Position numbers and translations under genes: made by a program
In this document: piece after piece, positions 8,858-16,917 of the stretch
How positions within the stretch are numbered: position 1 is the first letter of the stretch
How the letters are laid out: each line of letters opens with the position of its first letter
DNA from: Bin87 sp034423575
Lineage (GTDB): Bacteria; Chloroflexota; Dehalococcoidia; Lucifugimonadales; UBA3495
Assembly (NCBI GenBank): GCA_034423575.1
Contig: DAOUIF010000070.1
Coordinates: 1-64,000 of the forward strand
Direction: 5' to 3'
DNA: 64,000 nucleotides
Notes under the pieces: model-generated
Database searches by the model: none
What the model saw: only the letters and a program-made list of their open reading frames with translations
What the model was told of the DNA's origin: nothing

Positions 8858-10513
8858 CTAGTCTGAAGAGAATGACCATCCCCCGGCTCGCCGGAAAGGC
8901 AATTGTCGTCCTTCTCGTACCGTCTGTTGCGCCTGTTCGATGAGCGCGCTGAACAGGGGATGGGGCCGGTTCGGCCGCGATTGGAACTCGGGGTGAAATT
9001 GCACACCAACCATGAAGGGATGGTCGGGCACTTCGGTGGCCTCGACCAATTCCCCGTCCGGAGACAATCCGCTCATTACCATACCCGATGCTTCCAGGGG
9101 TTCCCGATAGGTGTTGTTTACCTCATAACGATGCCGATGGCGTTCCTTGATTTCGGCGCGAGCGTAAGCGCCGGCCATCCTGGTGTTGTCCTGCGGGCGG
9201 CAGGGATAGTGGCCCAGGCGCATGGTGCCGCCCAGATCGGTTATGACGCGCTGGCCGTGCATAATGTCGATAACAGGATGCTCACAGTCGGGATCGAGCT
9301 CCGATGAATTGGCGTGCTTGAGGCCCGTTACGTTGCGTGCCCAATCGATGACCATGACCTGCATGCCCAGGCACAAACCGAGGTAGGGGACGTGCTTGTT
9401 CCTCGCGTAACGGCTGGTGTCGATCATGCCCTCTACCCCCCGAGGGCCGAACCCGCCCGGCACCACGATGCCGGAAACTTCACCCAGGTGGGCATCCGGG
9501 CCGTCGCGCTCGATGGCCTCTGAGTGGACCCATCGAACGTCTGCCCGCAGTCCGCACGATGCCGCGGCGTGTCTCAATGCTTCGCGCACGGACATGTACG
9601 AATCGGGATATTCAACGTATTTGCCCACCACGGCGATGGGAACCGCACCAGTAGCGTCGTTCATCCGGTCGACCAGGGCGCACCAATCATCCAGATGGGT
9701 TTCACCGTTCAAGCCCAGAGATTCCGACAAGCAACGGCCCACGCCAAAGTGGTCCATAACCAATGGCACTTCGTAGACGTTGCTGACCGTAGGCATGGGG
9801 AACACGGCCTCGGTGGCGACGTCGCAGAACAGGGACAGTTTGTCTCGTATCCCGCGGGTGATATCGGCATCCGAGCGGCACACCAGGGCGTCGGGCTGTA
9901 TTCCGATGCTTCGCAATTCCTTTACGCTGTGCTGGGTTGGCTTGGTTTTCAATTCTTCGGAAGCCGAGATGTACGGGAGCAGGGTCAGGTGCATGTAGAA
10001 AACGTTGCTGCGTCCCACGGTGTTGCGCATCTGCCGGATGGCTTCTAGGAACGGGAGACCCTCGATATCCCCCACGGTGCCACCGACCTCGACGACCACC
10101 ACATCGGCGTTAGATTTTTCCGCCAAGCCGATCAGCCGGTCCTTGATTTCGTTGGTCAGATGCGGCACCGTCTGAATGGTGCCGCCGAGGAAATCGCCGC
10201 GACGCTCACGGGTGATGAGTTCGAGGTAGGTTTGCCCCGCAGTTACGTTGCTGTCGCGGGTCAGTTCGACGTCGATAAACCTCTCGTAATGCCCCAGGTC
10301 CAGATCGGTTTCGCCACCGTCCTTGGTGACAAAGACCTCGCCGTGCTGGTAGGGAGACATGGTGCCCGGATCGACATTCAGGTACGGATCCAGTTTGATG
10401 ACGGTGACCGAGAGGCCCTGGCTTTTCAAAATTCGCCCGATCGAAGCGACGCAGATGCCTTTGCCGATGGAGCTTACCACTCCGCCGGTTACGAAGATGT
10501 ATTTAGTTGGCAT
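8858..10513 (-). CDS. pyrG: CTP synthase
   Basis: A 551-aa glutamine amidotransferase that converts UTP to CTP, the last step of CTP formation. The N-terminal synthase domain begins MPTKYIFVTGGVVSSIGKGI, with the ATP loop GVVSSIGKG. The C-terminal glutaminase domain has the nucleophile Cys near residue 381 in YLGLCLGMQ and the His/Glu pair in QFHPEFQSRP. I start at 10513 because the family begins there. An upstream ATG at 10546 would add 11 residues, and neither has a clear ribosome binding site. A strong promoter lies about 210 bp upstream. Confidence 0.96.
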   Translation of the reverse strand: MPTKYIFVTGGVVSSIGKGICVASIGRILKSQGLSVTVIKLDPYLNVDPGTMSPYQHGEVFVTKDGGETDLDLGHYERFIDVELTRDSNVTAGQTYLELITRERRGDFLGGTIQTVPHLTNEIKDRLIGLAEKSNADVVVVEVGGTVGDIEGLPFLEAIRQMRNTVGRSNVFYMHLTLLPYISASEELKTKPTQHSVKELRSIGIQPDALVCRSDADITRGIRDKLSLFCDVATEAVFPMPTVSNVYEVPLVMDHFGVGRCLSESLGLNGETHLDDWCALVDRMNDATGAVPIAVVGKYVEYPDSYMSVREALRHAAASCGLRADVRWVHSEAIERDGPDAHLGEVSGIVVPGGFGPRGVEGMIDTSRYARNKHVPYLGLCLGMQVMVIDWARNVTGLKHANSSELDPDCEHPVIDIMHGQRVITDLGGTMRLGHYPCRPQDNTRMAGAYARAEIKERHRHRYEVNNTYREPLEASGMVMSGLSPDGELVEATEVPDHPFMVGVQFHPEFQSRPNRPHPLFSALIEQAQQTVREGRQLPFRRAGGWSFSSD

Positions 10514-10720
10514 ACGGGTTGCGGCCAATCCCGTGCCACGCCACATGCAGGATCACTTTTTGGGTCCTGTGAAACATTTCTGGGTTCCCTCGTCAGAACC
10601 TTGCGGTTTTCCTGATCGGGAACAACGCCGGCCGTTTTGGGAAATCGGTCACCGGCTTGCCAGGGTCGGTCCGCATCGGGACGTTGGTGATGGATAGGAA
10701 ATGAAACGCCTGGCACTCCT

Positions 10721-10749
10721 ATCCTACACGGCGAGTTTGTGAGCGTCAA
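10721..10749 (-). promoter_or_regulatory. Sigma-70-type promoter for pyrG
   Basis: On the minus strand TTGACG (10744-10749) and TAGGAT (10721-10726) are spaced by exactly 17 bp. Transcription would start near 10714, leaving a leader of about 200 nt before pyrG. I find no initial run of G and no clear attenuator hairpin of the Bacillus pyrG type. The 368-bp gap 10514-10881 holds no gene I can support. Confidence 0.6.
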
Positions 10750-10881
10750 GCGCGCGGGATGGATCGAAATCGGTAATGCGCCCAGTTAACAAGCGGTTTA
10801 AGGAGCACGTGAGTTGAAGCATGTAGCCTTGGCGTCGCCGCGGCCACGCCCGATTTCGAGCGGCCGGACCAACCGGCTCGG

Positions 10882-11778
10882 TTAAGACGTCAGGCCGGTT
10901 TCGGTGAGCGCGGAGGACACTGTATCTCCGATCTCCGCGGGAGTGGGGATTATGCGTGCTCCAGCCCTTTCCAACGCACGGATTTTCGATTCTGCGGTGG
11001 CGGATTCGCCGGTGATGATCGCCCCGGCGTGGCCCATGCGTTTGCCGGAAGGGGCGGTTGCGCCAACGATCAGTGAGCAGATCGGTTTCGTGAACTCGGA
11101 AGAGCCGATGTACTCGGCGGCTTCCTGCTCCATGTTGCCGCCGATCTCACCGATGAAGACCACCAGGTCGGTGTCGGGATCGTCGTTATAAAGTCGAAGT
11201 ATGTCAACGAAACTGCTGCCGATGATCGGGTCGCCGCCGATGCCGACGCACGACGATTGGCCGATCTCCTGGCCGGTGAGCTGGCCGACAGCCTCATAGG
11301 TGAGCGTGCCGCTGCGGGAGACAACACCCACCCGCCCTGGCATGTGTATGTTGCCCGGCATTATGCCCACTTTGCAGAGGGCCCCAGGATTGATCATCCC
11401 CGGGCAATTAGGCCCGATCAGACGAGTGGGGCTGGCTGTCACATACCGGTACAGCCCGACCATGTCGTGCACCGGAATTCCCTCGGTGATACAGGCGATC
11501 AAAGGGATGCCGGTATCAACCGATTCGGCGATCGCATCCGCAGCGAAAGGCGGCGGCACAAAGATCAGGGCGACGTTCGCCTGGGTGGCGTCTACGGCTT
11601 CGCCTACGGAATCAAACACGGGGACAGAATCGTCAAACATCTGTCCGCCTCTGCCGGGAGTGACGCCGGCGACGAGTTGGGTTCCGTAGGCCTTGCAGGC
11701 CCGGGCGTGAAAGCTGCCCTCGCGACCCGTGATACCCTGAACCAACACGCGGGACCGTTCGTTCAGCAGGATTCCCAT
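10882..11778 (-). CDS. sucD: Succinyl-CoA synthetase, alpha subunit
   Basis: A 298-aa subunit that binds CoA and carries the phosphohistidine in the TCA-cycle step between succinyl-CoA and succinate with formation of a nucleoside triphosphate. Visible are the start MGILLNERSRVLVQGITGREG, the CoA-binding region, IGPNCPGMINPG, and the active His near residue 249 in GKRMGHAGAII. It starts 4 bp after sucC on the same strand, so the two are translated from one message. Length is normal. Confidence 0.97.
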   Translation of the reverse strand: MGILLNERSRVLVQGITGREGSFHARACKAYGTQLVAGVTPGRGGQMFDDSVPVFDSVGEAVDATQANVALIFVPPPFAADAIAESVDTGIPLIACITEGIPVHDMVGLYRYVTASPTRLIGPNCPGMINPGALCKVGIMPGNIHMPGRVGVVSRSGTLTYEAVGQLTGQEIGQSSCVGIGGDPIIGSSFVDILRLYNDDPDTDLVVFIGEIGGNMEQEAAEYIGSSEFTKPICSLIVGATAPSGKRMGHAGAIITGESATAESKIRALERAGARIIPTPAEIGDTVSSALTETGLTS

Positions 11779-11782
11779 GAGA

Positions 11783-12946
11783 CTACTCGCCCGCTGGAGG
11801 GGTCGACAGAGCCGCCGTGACTTCGGTCAACGTGTCCGCAAACGTTACGTTGAGTCCTGACCCAGCGAGAATAGATTTCCCCTCTTCGAGGTTGGTGCCC
11901 AGCATGCGCACGACCAGCGGTTGTTGCGCCTGGAGCCTTTCGTACGCCATGGTTATGCCGCGGGCCGCTACGTCGCAGCGCAGGATGCCGCCGAATACGT
12001 TGACCAGCACACGATCAACTTTAGGATCGGAGAGGATAATGCTCACCGCCTTGGCGACTTTCTCCTCGGTAGCGCCCCCGCCGACATCCAGGAAGTTGGC
12101 GGGCGCCGCGCCGGCGGCGTTGGCGACGTCCAGCGTTGCCATGGCCAGGCCGGCCCCATTGACCAGGCAGCCTACGGACCCGTCGAGGCTCACGTAAGCG
12201 ATGTCGTCGTCAGCGGCTTCAGCTTCCAGAGGATCTTCCTGGTTGCGGTCGCGCAGTTGTTGCAAGTCTGCGTGGCGGAAAAGCGCGTCGTCCTCGAGGT
12301 CCATCTTGGCGTCCAGGGCCATTATGGATCCGTTCCCGGTTACGATCAGGGGGTTCACCTCTACCAACGAACAGTCATTTTCGACGAAGATGCGGTAGAG
12401 ACACGAGAGTACGCTAGCCGCTTCCCGCAATGCAGTGCCACTGAGTCCCAGCCGCGTGGCCACCCGGCGGCACTGGAAGGGCATGAGTCCCAGCACGGGA
12501 TCGACCGGTTCGGTGATGATGGCATCGGGGTCTTCGGCCGCCAGTTGTTCGATGGACGTCCCGCCGCCGGCGCTGGCAATCAAAACCGGTCCACGATGGT
12601 CACGGTCCATGGTCACAGCAACGTACATTTCGCTGCCGATGTCGGCCATAGCCTCCACGAGTACGGACTCCACCGGCACTCCGCTGGGGTCGGTCTGGTT
12701 GGTAACGAGGCGGGAACCCAGCAGGCCGGCGGCAAAGTTGTCGGCCTCGTCCGGGCTGCTCACCACCCTGACCCCGCCGGCCAGCCCGCGCCCCCCGGCG
12801 TGGACCTGGGCTTTTACGGCGGCTCGCCCGCCAAACGACGCAGTTGCTGCCGCTGCTTCTTCCGGGGTGCTCGCTAAGCTACCATCGGGTACCGCAATAC
12901 CGTAGCGGGCGAATATTGCCTTGGCTTGATATTCGTGGAGTTTCAT
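11783..12946 (-). CDS. sucC: Succinyl-CoA synthetase, beta subunit
   Basis: A 387-aa ATP-grasp subunit that binds the nucleotide and forms the alpha-beta enzyme with SucD. It begins MKLHEYQAKAIFARYGI. The ATP-grasp signature KAQVHAGGRGLAGGV, EVNPLIV and the C-terminal GGILRCDVAARGI are present. The frame is open further upstream, but similarity starts at the ATG at 12946. No Shine-Dalgarno sequence precedes that ATG, and a good -10 box ends only about 10 bp before it, so the message looks leaderless. Confidence 0.96.
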   Translation of the reverse strand: MKLHEYQAKAIFARYGIAVPDGSLASTPEEAAAATASFGGRAAVKAQVHAGGRGLAGGVRVVSSPDEADNFAAGLLGSRLVTNQTDPSGVPVESVLVEAMADIGSEMYVAVTMDRDHRGPVLIASAGGGTSIEQLAAEDPDAIITEPVDPVLGLMPFQCRRVATRLGLSGTALREAASVLSCLYRIFVENDCSLVEVNPLIVTGNGSIMALDAKMDLEDDALFRHADLQQLRDRNQEDPLEAEAADDDIAYVSLDGSVGCLVNGAGLAMATLDVANAAGAAPANFLDVGGGATEEKVAKAVSIILSDPKVDRVLVNVFGGILRCDVAARGITMAYERLQAQQPLVVRMLGTNLEEGKSILAGSGLNVTFADTLTEVTAALSTPPAGE

Positions 12947-12956
12947 GGCGCGAATT

Positions 12957-12985
12957 ATTGTGCCGCAAGTATCGATGGGCGTCAA
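12957..12985 (-). promoter_or_regulatory. Promoter placing sucC on a leaderless or nearly leaderless mRNA
   Basis: On the minus strand TTGACG (12980-12985) and CACAAT (12957-12962) are 17 bp apart. Seven bases past the -10 box is about 12950, four bases before the sucC ATG. The absence of a ribosome binding site agrees with leaderless initiation. Confidence 0.55.
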
Positions 12986-13181
12986 CGCGGAATGAGCCGA
13001 TGACCTGCCGTCGGGCCTCAACGCATCGCCCGCTGGCGGGCAAGTCGGACGGTTATGGTATGGTATTAGCAGCATGATATTCGGGCTCCGGGAGGATGTG
13101 CCGGCTCGTTGCAAACGGCTTGCGCGGAACCTGAATTCCGAACGTCTGCGAAGTCTAAATCGCGGTTGAGGTATTTCGCCA

Positions 13182-13976
13182 ATGGTTGCTCACACTGAGC
13201 GTATGGTGTCGGTTCGCGGCGGGATGTTCAATGTCCAGGTCGCGGAAGGCGGATCGGGGGACCCGCTGGTCTACCTGCACGGAGCGGGCGGGTACGTGGG
13301 ATGGCCGGACTACCTGGATCGCCTGGCGGAGGACTACCACGTTTACGCTCCAGCGCACCCGGGGGTCGCCAAGTCCACCGGGCTCAACCATTTGGACGAC
13401 CTCTGGGACTTGGTGCAGTTCTTCGAAGAGTTTCTCGACGCCTTGGGGATCGAACGGTGCCATCTGATCGGGCACTCATATGGAGGGTTTTGCGCGGCCG
13501 AGCTGGCGGCGCATCGTCCGGACCGCATCTCCCGGCTGGTGCTGGTCAACTCGCTGGGGCTTTGGATAGAGGATGCGCCGGTCGCCGACTTTTTCATCCT
13601 TACGCCGGAAGAACGGCGCGAGATGCTGTGGCACGATCCCGAGGGTGAATTGGCCCACGCTTACGTAGCGCAACCCACGGAGCCGGAAGCCCGGTTGGAG
13701 CACACGCTGGACCGAATCCAAACCCTGCAATCGGTGGCCAAATTCACGTGGCCGATCCCGGAGCGCGGGCTAACCAAACGGGCGCATCGTATCGTGATGC
13801 CCACCCTGATCGTCTGGGGGGACTCCGACCGGGTGATCCCTCCTCAATACGGGGAAGCGTTCCGCGATCTGCTGCCCAACGCGACGCTTACTGTGATTTC
13901 GGAGTGCGGCCACATACCGCAAGTGGAGCGCCCCGAAGCGTTTTTCGACACGGTGTTGAGCTTTCTGCACGACTGA
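13182..13976 (+). CDS. Alpha/beta hydrolase
   Basis: A 264-aa alpha/beta-hydrolase fold enzyme. The oxyanion region HGAGGYVGW, the nucleophile elbow GHSYGG (S99), the acid in WGDSDRVIPP and the His in ECGHIPQVERPE give a full catalytic triad. The size and cap region resemble the meta-cleavage-product hydrolase/haloalkane dehalogenase group, but the substrate cannot be read from the sequence. GAGG about 10 bp upstream supports the start. It faces away from sucC across a 235-bp gap. Confidence 0.9.
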   Translation: MVAHTERMVSVRGGMFNVQVAEGGSGDPLVYLHGAGGYVGWPDYLDRLAEDYHVYAPAHPGVAKSTGLNHLDDLWDLVQFFEEFLDALGIERCHLIGHSYGGFCAAELAAHRPDRISRLVLVNSLGLWIEDAPVADFFILTPEERREMLWHDPEGELAHAYVAQPTEPEARLEHTLDRIQTLQSVAKFTWPIPERGLTKRAHRIVMPTLIVWGDSDRVIPPQYGEAFRDLLPNATLTVISECGHIPQVERPEAFFDTVLSFLHD

Positions 13977-14033
13977 GCGCTGGGTGGCAGCCCTAACATC
14001 AACCCCTAAAGGTTTGACACACGGAGTACCAAC

Positions 14034-14543
14034 ATGGCCGTCAGCACCGCCCTGCAGGAGGCGTTCAATCGCCACATCAACGCGGAGTTCTACTCGTCGT
14101 ATCTTTACCTTTCGATGTCTACGTTTTGCGATTCCATCGACCTTCCTGGTTTCGCTCACTGGATGCGCATCCAGAGCCAGGAGGAATACGACCACGCCAT
14201 GCGGTTCCTGACTTACATTGAGGACCGGGACGGGCGGGTAACGCTGCTGCCCATTGAGCAGCCGCCGATAGAATTCAATTCCGTAGAGGACGTGATGCGA
14301 CAAACCCTCGAACACGAGCAGCACGTTTCTCAGTTGATCAATCAGCTGTACTCTGTTGCCGCTGACTCCGCCGATTTCGCCAGCCAGGTGATGCTGCAAT
14401 GGTTCGTTAACGAGCAGGTGGAGGAGGAGAAAACTGCCCGCGACGTCATTGCCTCGCTGGACAAGGTAGCCGGGCGGAGCGACGCATTGTTGCTACTGGA
14501 TCGGGAAATGGCGGCCCGTACCCCGGCCCCGCCAGCACCGTGA
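14034..14543 (+). CDS. ftnA: Non-haem ferritin
   Basis: A 169-aa four-helix ferritin that oxidises Fe(II) and stores iron in a 24-mer shell. Ferroxidase-site residues are seen in NAEFYSSYLYLSMS (E and Y), SQEEYDHAMRF (ExxH) and the later QWFVNEQVEEE. The family start is intact, with ACGGAG upstream. An Ala/Pro-rich tail ends the protein. The nearby suf operon makes iron handling a shared theme, but the genes are on opposite strands. Confidence 0.93.
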   Translation: MAVSTALQEAFNRHINAEFYSSYLYLSMSTFCDSIDLPGFAHWMRIQSQEEYDHAMRFLTYIEDRDGRVTLLPIEQPPIEFNSVEDVMRQTLEHEQHVSQLINQLYSVAADSADFASQVMLQWFVNEQVEEEKTARDVIASLDKVAGRSDALLLLDREMAARTPAPPAP

Positions 14544-14562
14544 TCCACCGGGAGAAGTTGCC

Positions 14563-15063
14563 ATGACGCTAAACGAATTCATAACTGACGCGCTTGACAA
14601 GGAAAATGGCTTCCTGCTGGAGGCCCTGGATGGGTTGGGTCCGGACGAACTCGCTTGGCAACCGGCCGCCGACGCCAACTCCATCGGCTGGATCCTGTGG
14701 CACATGGTCCGCGTCGAGGACATGTGGATCCAGTTCTTCGCGCAGTTCGAGACTGAACTTTGGGAGACCGAGGGTTGGCACGAGAAGTTCGGCCTGCCCA
14801 CCCGAGACAACGGTTTCGGGCACACCCCGGAGCAGGTGAACAACTTTCCCAGCGTAGATTTGGCCGAATTCCTGCGGTACCGCGCGGCAGTGCGACAGGC
14901 CACGCTAACCTATCTGAACACGCTGACTCCCGAGGATATGGAACGAGTCCCGCGCGAGCGCCGGCCCGAGATGTCGCTGGGCGCGATGTTCCGCCAGATC
15001 ATCGGCGAAATGTACCAGCACGTCGGTCATATCGCTTACCTGCGAGGATTGCAGGGCAAATGA
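14563..15063 (+). CDS. DinB family protein
   Basis: A 166-aa DinB/YfiT-like four-helix protein. These commonly bind a metal through three His residues and include thiol-dependent S-transferases; the name has no link to DNA polymerase IV. The likely ligands are H in ILWHMVRVEDMW and two in QHVGHIAYLRG. GGGAGAAG stands upstream of the ATG. Its stop overlaps the start of the following lipoprotein gene (ATGA), so the two are coupled. It is the first of three DinB-type proteins in the window. Confidence 0.85.
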   Translation: MTLNEFITDALDKENGFLLEALDGLGPDELAWQPAADANSIGWILWHMVRVEDMWIQFFAQFETELWETEGWHEKFGLPTRDNGFGHTPEQVNNFPSVDLAEFLRYRAAVRQATLTYLNTLTPEDMERVPRERRPEMSLGAMFRQIIGEMYQHVGHIAYLRGLQGK

Positions 15064-15965
15064 TTCCGGCGGCGCGTCGCAATGCGATTGCGGCGGTCGC
15101 TGTCATATTGCTCCTGTTGACGTTGGCCTGCGCCGGCGAGAGTGACCGTAATACCGTCGATCCCCGGGCGATAGACGACGAGCGCGACAGTTCTTCCGCT
15201 CGGGCGAAGCCCACCGTCGATTCGAGCACATCATCCGCCCGGCTGGAAGTAACCGTCGGACCGGCGCGCCGGGAGTGTTACGGACCGTTCCGGCGCATGT
15301 GCCTGATAGTGGACGGTGGGTTCTTCTACAACGAGATAGAAGGGTTCAACCACGAGGCGGGATACGAATATCACCTGCGCATCGAGCGATACGATGCGTT
15401 CCCCGGCGAAAAGGAGCCTCCCCAGGACGCGGGGCGCTACGGGTATCGTCTGCTGGAAGTGCTCTCGAAAACCAGAGCGGTGGGCTCCATCACCGAGGCA
15501 ACGGTAGCGCCAACCCGGGTTCAATGCCCGAAATCCGACGAGCGGTGCCTGTTGGTCGATGGCCGGCCCATTCGCGATTCTATCGACGGTTTCGATTTCG
15601 AGCCCGGCTTTGATTACCGCATCCGGCTCGAAAAATTCGATGACGGGTCCCGCCGGTTGCTGGAAATCATCGAACAATCTCCCGCGCAGAGCACGGTAGA
15701 AGAGATCGACGTGGGCCCCTGGCGGGTCGGCTGCTATGAGGACGCCCCCATCAGCGCTGCGTGCATAGTGGTCAACGGGGAGCCATACTACGGGGTGATT
15801 GAGGAATTCCCACGGGGCCACGGCTTCGAATACCGCCTGCGCGCGGAGATGTACGACCTCTTCCCGGGCGAGCCGGAGCCGCCGGCCGAGCTGCCCAAGT
15901 ACGGTTATCGGCTGCTGGCGGTGCTGTCGGAGGTGGCGGCCTCAAGCCCGCCATCCGCGAACTAG
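15060..15965 (+). CDS. Lipoprotein with three DUF4377-like repeats
   Basis: A 301-aa exported lipoprotein. The N-terminus is a signal peptide with the lipobox LTLAC. Three similar units of about 80 residues follow. Each has a conserved Cys pair (ECYGPFRRMCLIVDG, QCPKSDERCLLVDG, GCYEDAPISAACIVVNG), a segment like IEGFNHEAGYEYHLRIE and an end like YGYRLLEVLS, matching DUF4377. The function is unknown; the units probably form disulfide-tied beta folds outside the cell. The ATG overlaps the DinB stop. Its TAG shares the palindromic CTAG with the convergent sufU2 stop, so the ends overlap by 4 bp. Confidence 0.82.
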   Translation: MIPAARRNAIAAVAVILLLLTLACAGESDRNTVDPRAIDDERDSSSARAKPTVDSSTSSARLEVTVGPARRECYGPFRRMCLIVDGGFFYNEIEGFNHEAGYEYHLRIERYDAFPGEKEPPQDAGRYGYRLLEVLSKTRAVGSITEATVAPTRVQCPKSDERCLLVDGRPIRDSIDGFDFEPGFDYRIRLEKFDDGSRRLLEIIEQSPAQSTVEEIDVGPWRVGCYEDAPISAACIVVNGEPYYGVIEEFPRGHGFEYRLRAEMYDLFPGEPEPPAELPKYGYRLLAVLSEVAASSPPSAN

Positions 15966-16444
15966 CCTCCAGCGGTTTCGCGCCGGCTCAATCGACGAAG
16001 CCCTTCTTCCAGGGCGACCCACGGCAGGAGCGCGCACTTGACGCGCACTGGGTATTGCCGGACCACTTCCAGGGCTTCTAGATCGCCGAGCTCGGACAAT
16101 GCAACCGGTGGCAGGGGTTTACCTTGCATCAAGTCCCGGAACAACTGGGACAGGTCCGCCGCCTGCTCGACGGTGCGGCCCCGCACGTTGTCGGCCAACA
16201 GCGATGCCGAAGCCTGGATGATGCTGCAGCCCTCGGCCAGGGCGCTCACCTCCTGGATCGACGCTCGGTGTCCGTGTGACGAACTAAGACGCAATTGGAG
16301 CGTAGCCCGGTCTCCGCAAAAGGGGTTGAACTCCTCGGCTTCGACGTCGGCGTTGGGTAGAAGCGCGCGATGACGCGGGCTGCGGTAGTGGTCCATGATG
16401 ACGTCGCCATACAGCGCGTCGGGGTTGTCGGGCAGGGAAGCCAT
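15962..16444 (-). CDS. sufU: SufU-like iron-sulfur scaffold/sulfurtransferase, second copy
   Basis: A 160-aa NifU-N-type protein. It keeps the three Cys and Asp that bind zinc or receive sulfur in SufU: NPFCGD, AEGCSIIQAS and RVKCALLPW. It starts 23 bp after the other sufU ends and closes the suf operon. The two copies have clearly diverged (this one has PFCGDRATLQL, the other PLCGDEISLQL), so this is an old duplication rather than a recent one. The frame is open upstream into the end of the first copy, but similarity begins near MASLPDNPDALYGD. Confidence 0.85.
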   Translation of the reverse strand: MASLPDNPDALYGDVIMDHYRSPRHRALLPNADVEAEEFNPFCGDRATLQLRLSSSHGHRASIQEVSALAEGCSIIQASASLLADNVRGRTVEQAADLSQLFRDLMQGKPLPPVALSELGDLEALEVVRQYPVRVKCALLPWVALEEGLRRLSRRETAGG

Positions 16445-16467
16445 CGGGGCCCGCCGAGGGGATCCGT

Positions 16468-16917
16468 CTACTCGGTGGTGGCGACGCCCTCGCCGTCCAT
16501 CGCCGCTTTCAGCGTGTGCCAGGCCAGGATGGCGCACTTGATGCGCGTGGGATACGCAATCACGCCTCCGAGCATTTCCAGGTCGCCCAGCAGATCGTAG
16601 TCGAGCTTCGCGTCAGGTTCCGTGAGCATGCGATGAAATTCATCGAACATGGCAATGGCATCGGCGGTTGAACCGCCCTTCACCGCTTGCGTCAGGAGGG
16701 AAGCAGAAGCCCGGCTGATGGCGCACCCGTGCCCCTGAAAGCCCACGTCGCCAACGGTCTCCTCATCTATGCGGAGTTGCAGGGAGATTTCGTCGCCACA
16801 CAGCGGATTGAACCCGTCCGCATGGTGCGTTGCGTCCTCGAGGATACGGAAATTGCGGGGCCGGCGGTTGTGTTCGAGAAGAATCTCCTGGTAGAGATCG
16901 CTCAGGTCGGATGCCAT
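16468..16917 (-). CDS. sufU: SufU iron-sulfur scaffold/sulfurtransferase, first copy
   Basis: A 149-aa protein that takes persulfide sulfur from SufS and passes it to the SufBCD scaffold. It begins with the family motif LYQEILLEHNRRPRN. The conserved ligands lie in NPLCGDE, GHGCAISRAS and RIKCAILAW. Its ATG overlaps the sufS stop (TGATG), which implies translational coupling and equal supply of the two partners. Confidence 0.92.
   Translation of the reverse strand: MASDLSDLYQEILLEHNRRPRNFRILEDATHHADGFNPLCGDEISLQLRIDEETVGDVGFQGHGCAISRASASLLTQAVKGGSTADAIAMFDEFHRMLTEPDAKLDYDLLGDLEMLGGVIAYPTRIKCAILAWHTLKAAMDGEGVATTE

Noticed and set aside
10514..10881. Riboswitch, attenuator or small gene between pyrG and sucD
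   Set aside because: No known leader motif, no good stem with T-run, and the open frames here lack coding character.
12947..13114. N-terminal extension of sucC
   Set aside because: The added residues are low-complexity and unlike the family; MKLHEYQAK is the normal SucC start and the promoter lies inside the extension.
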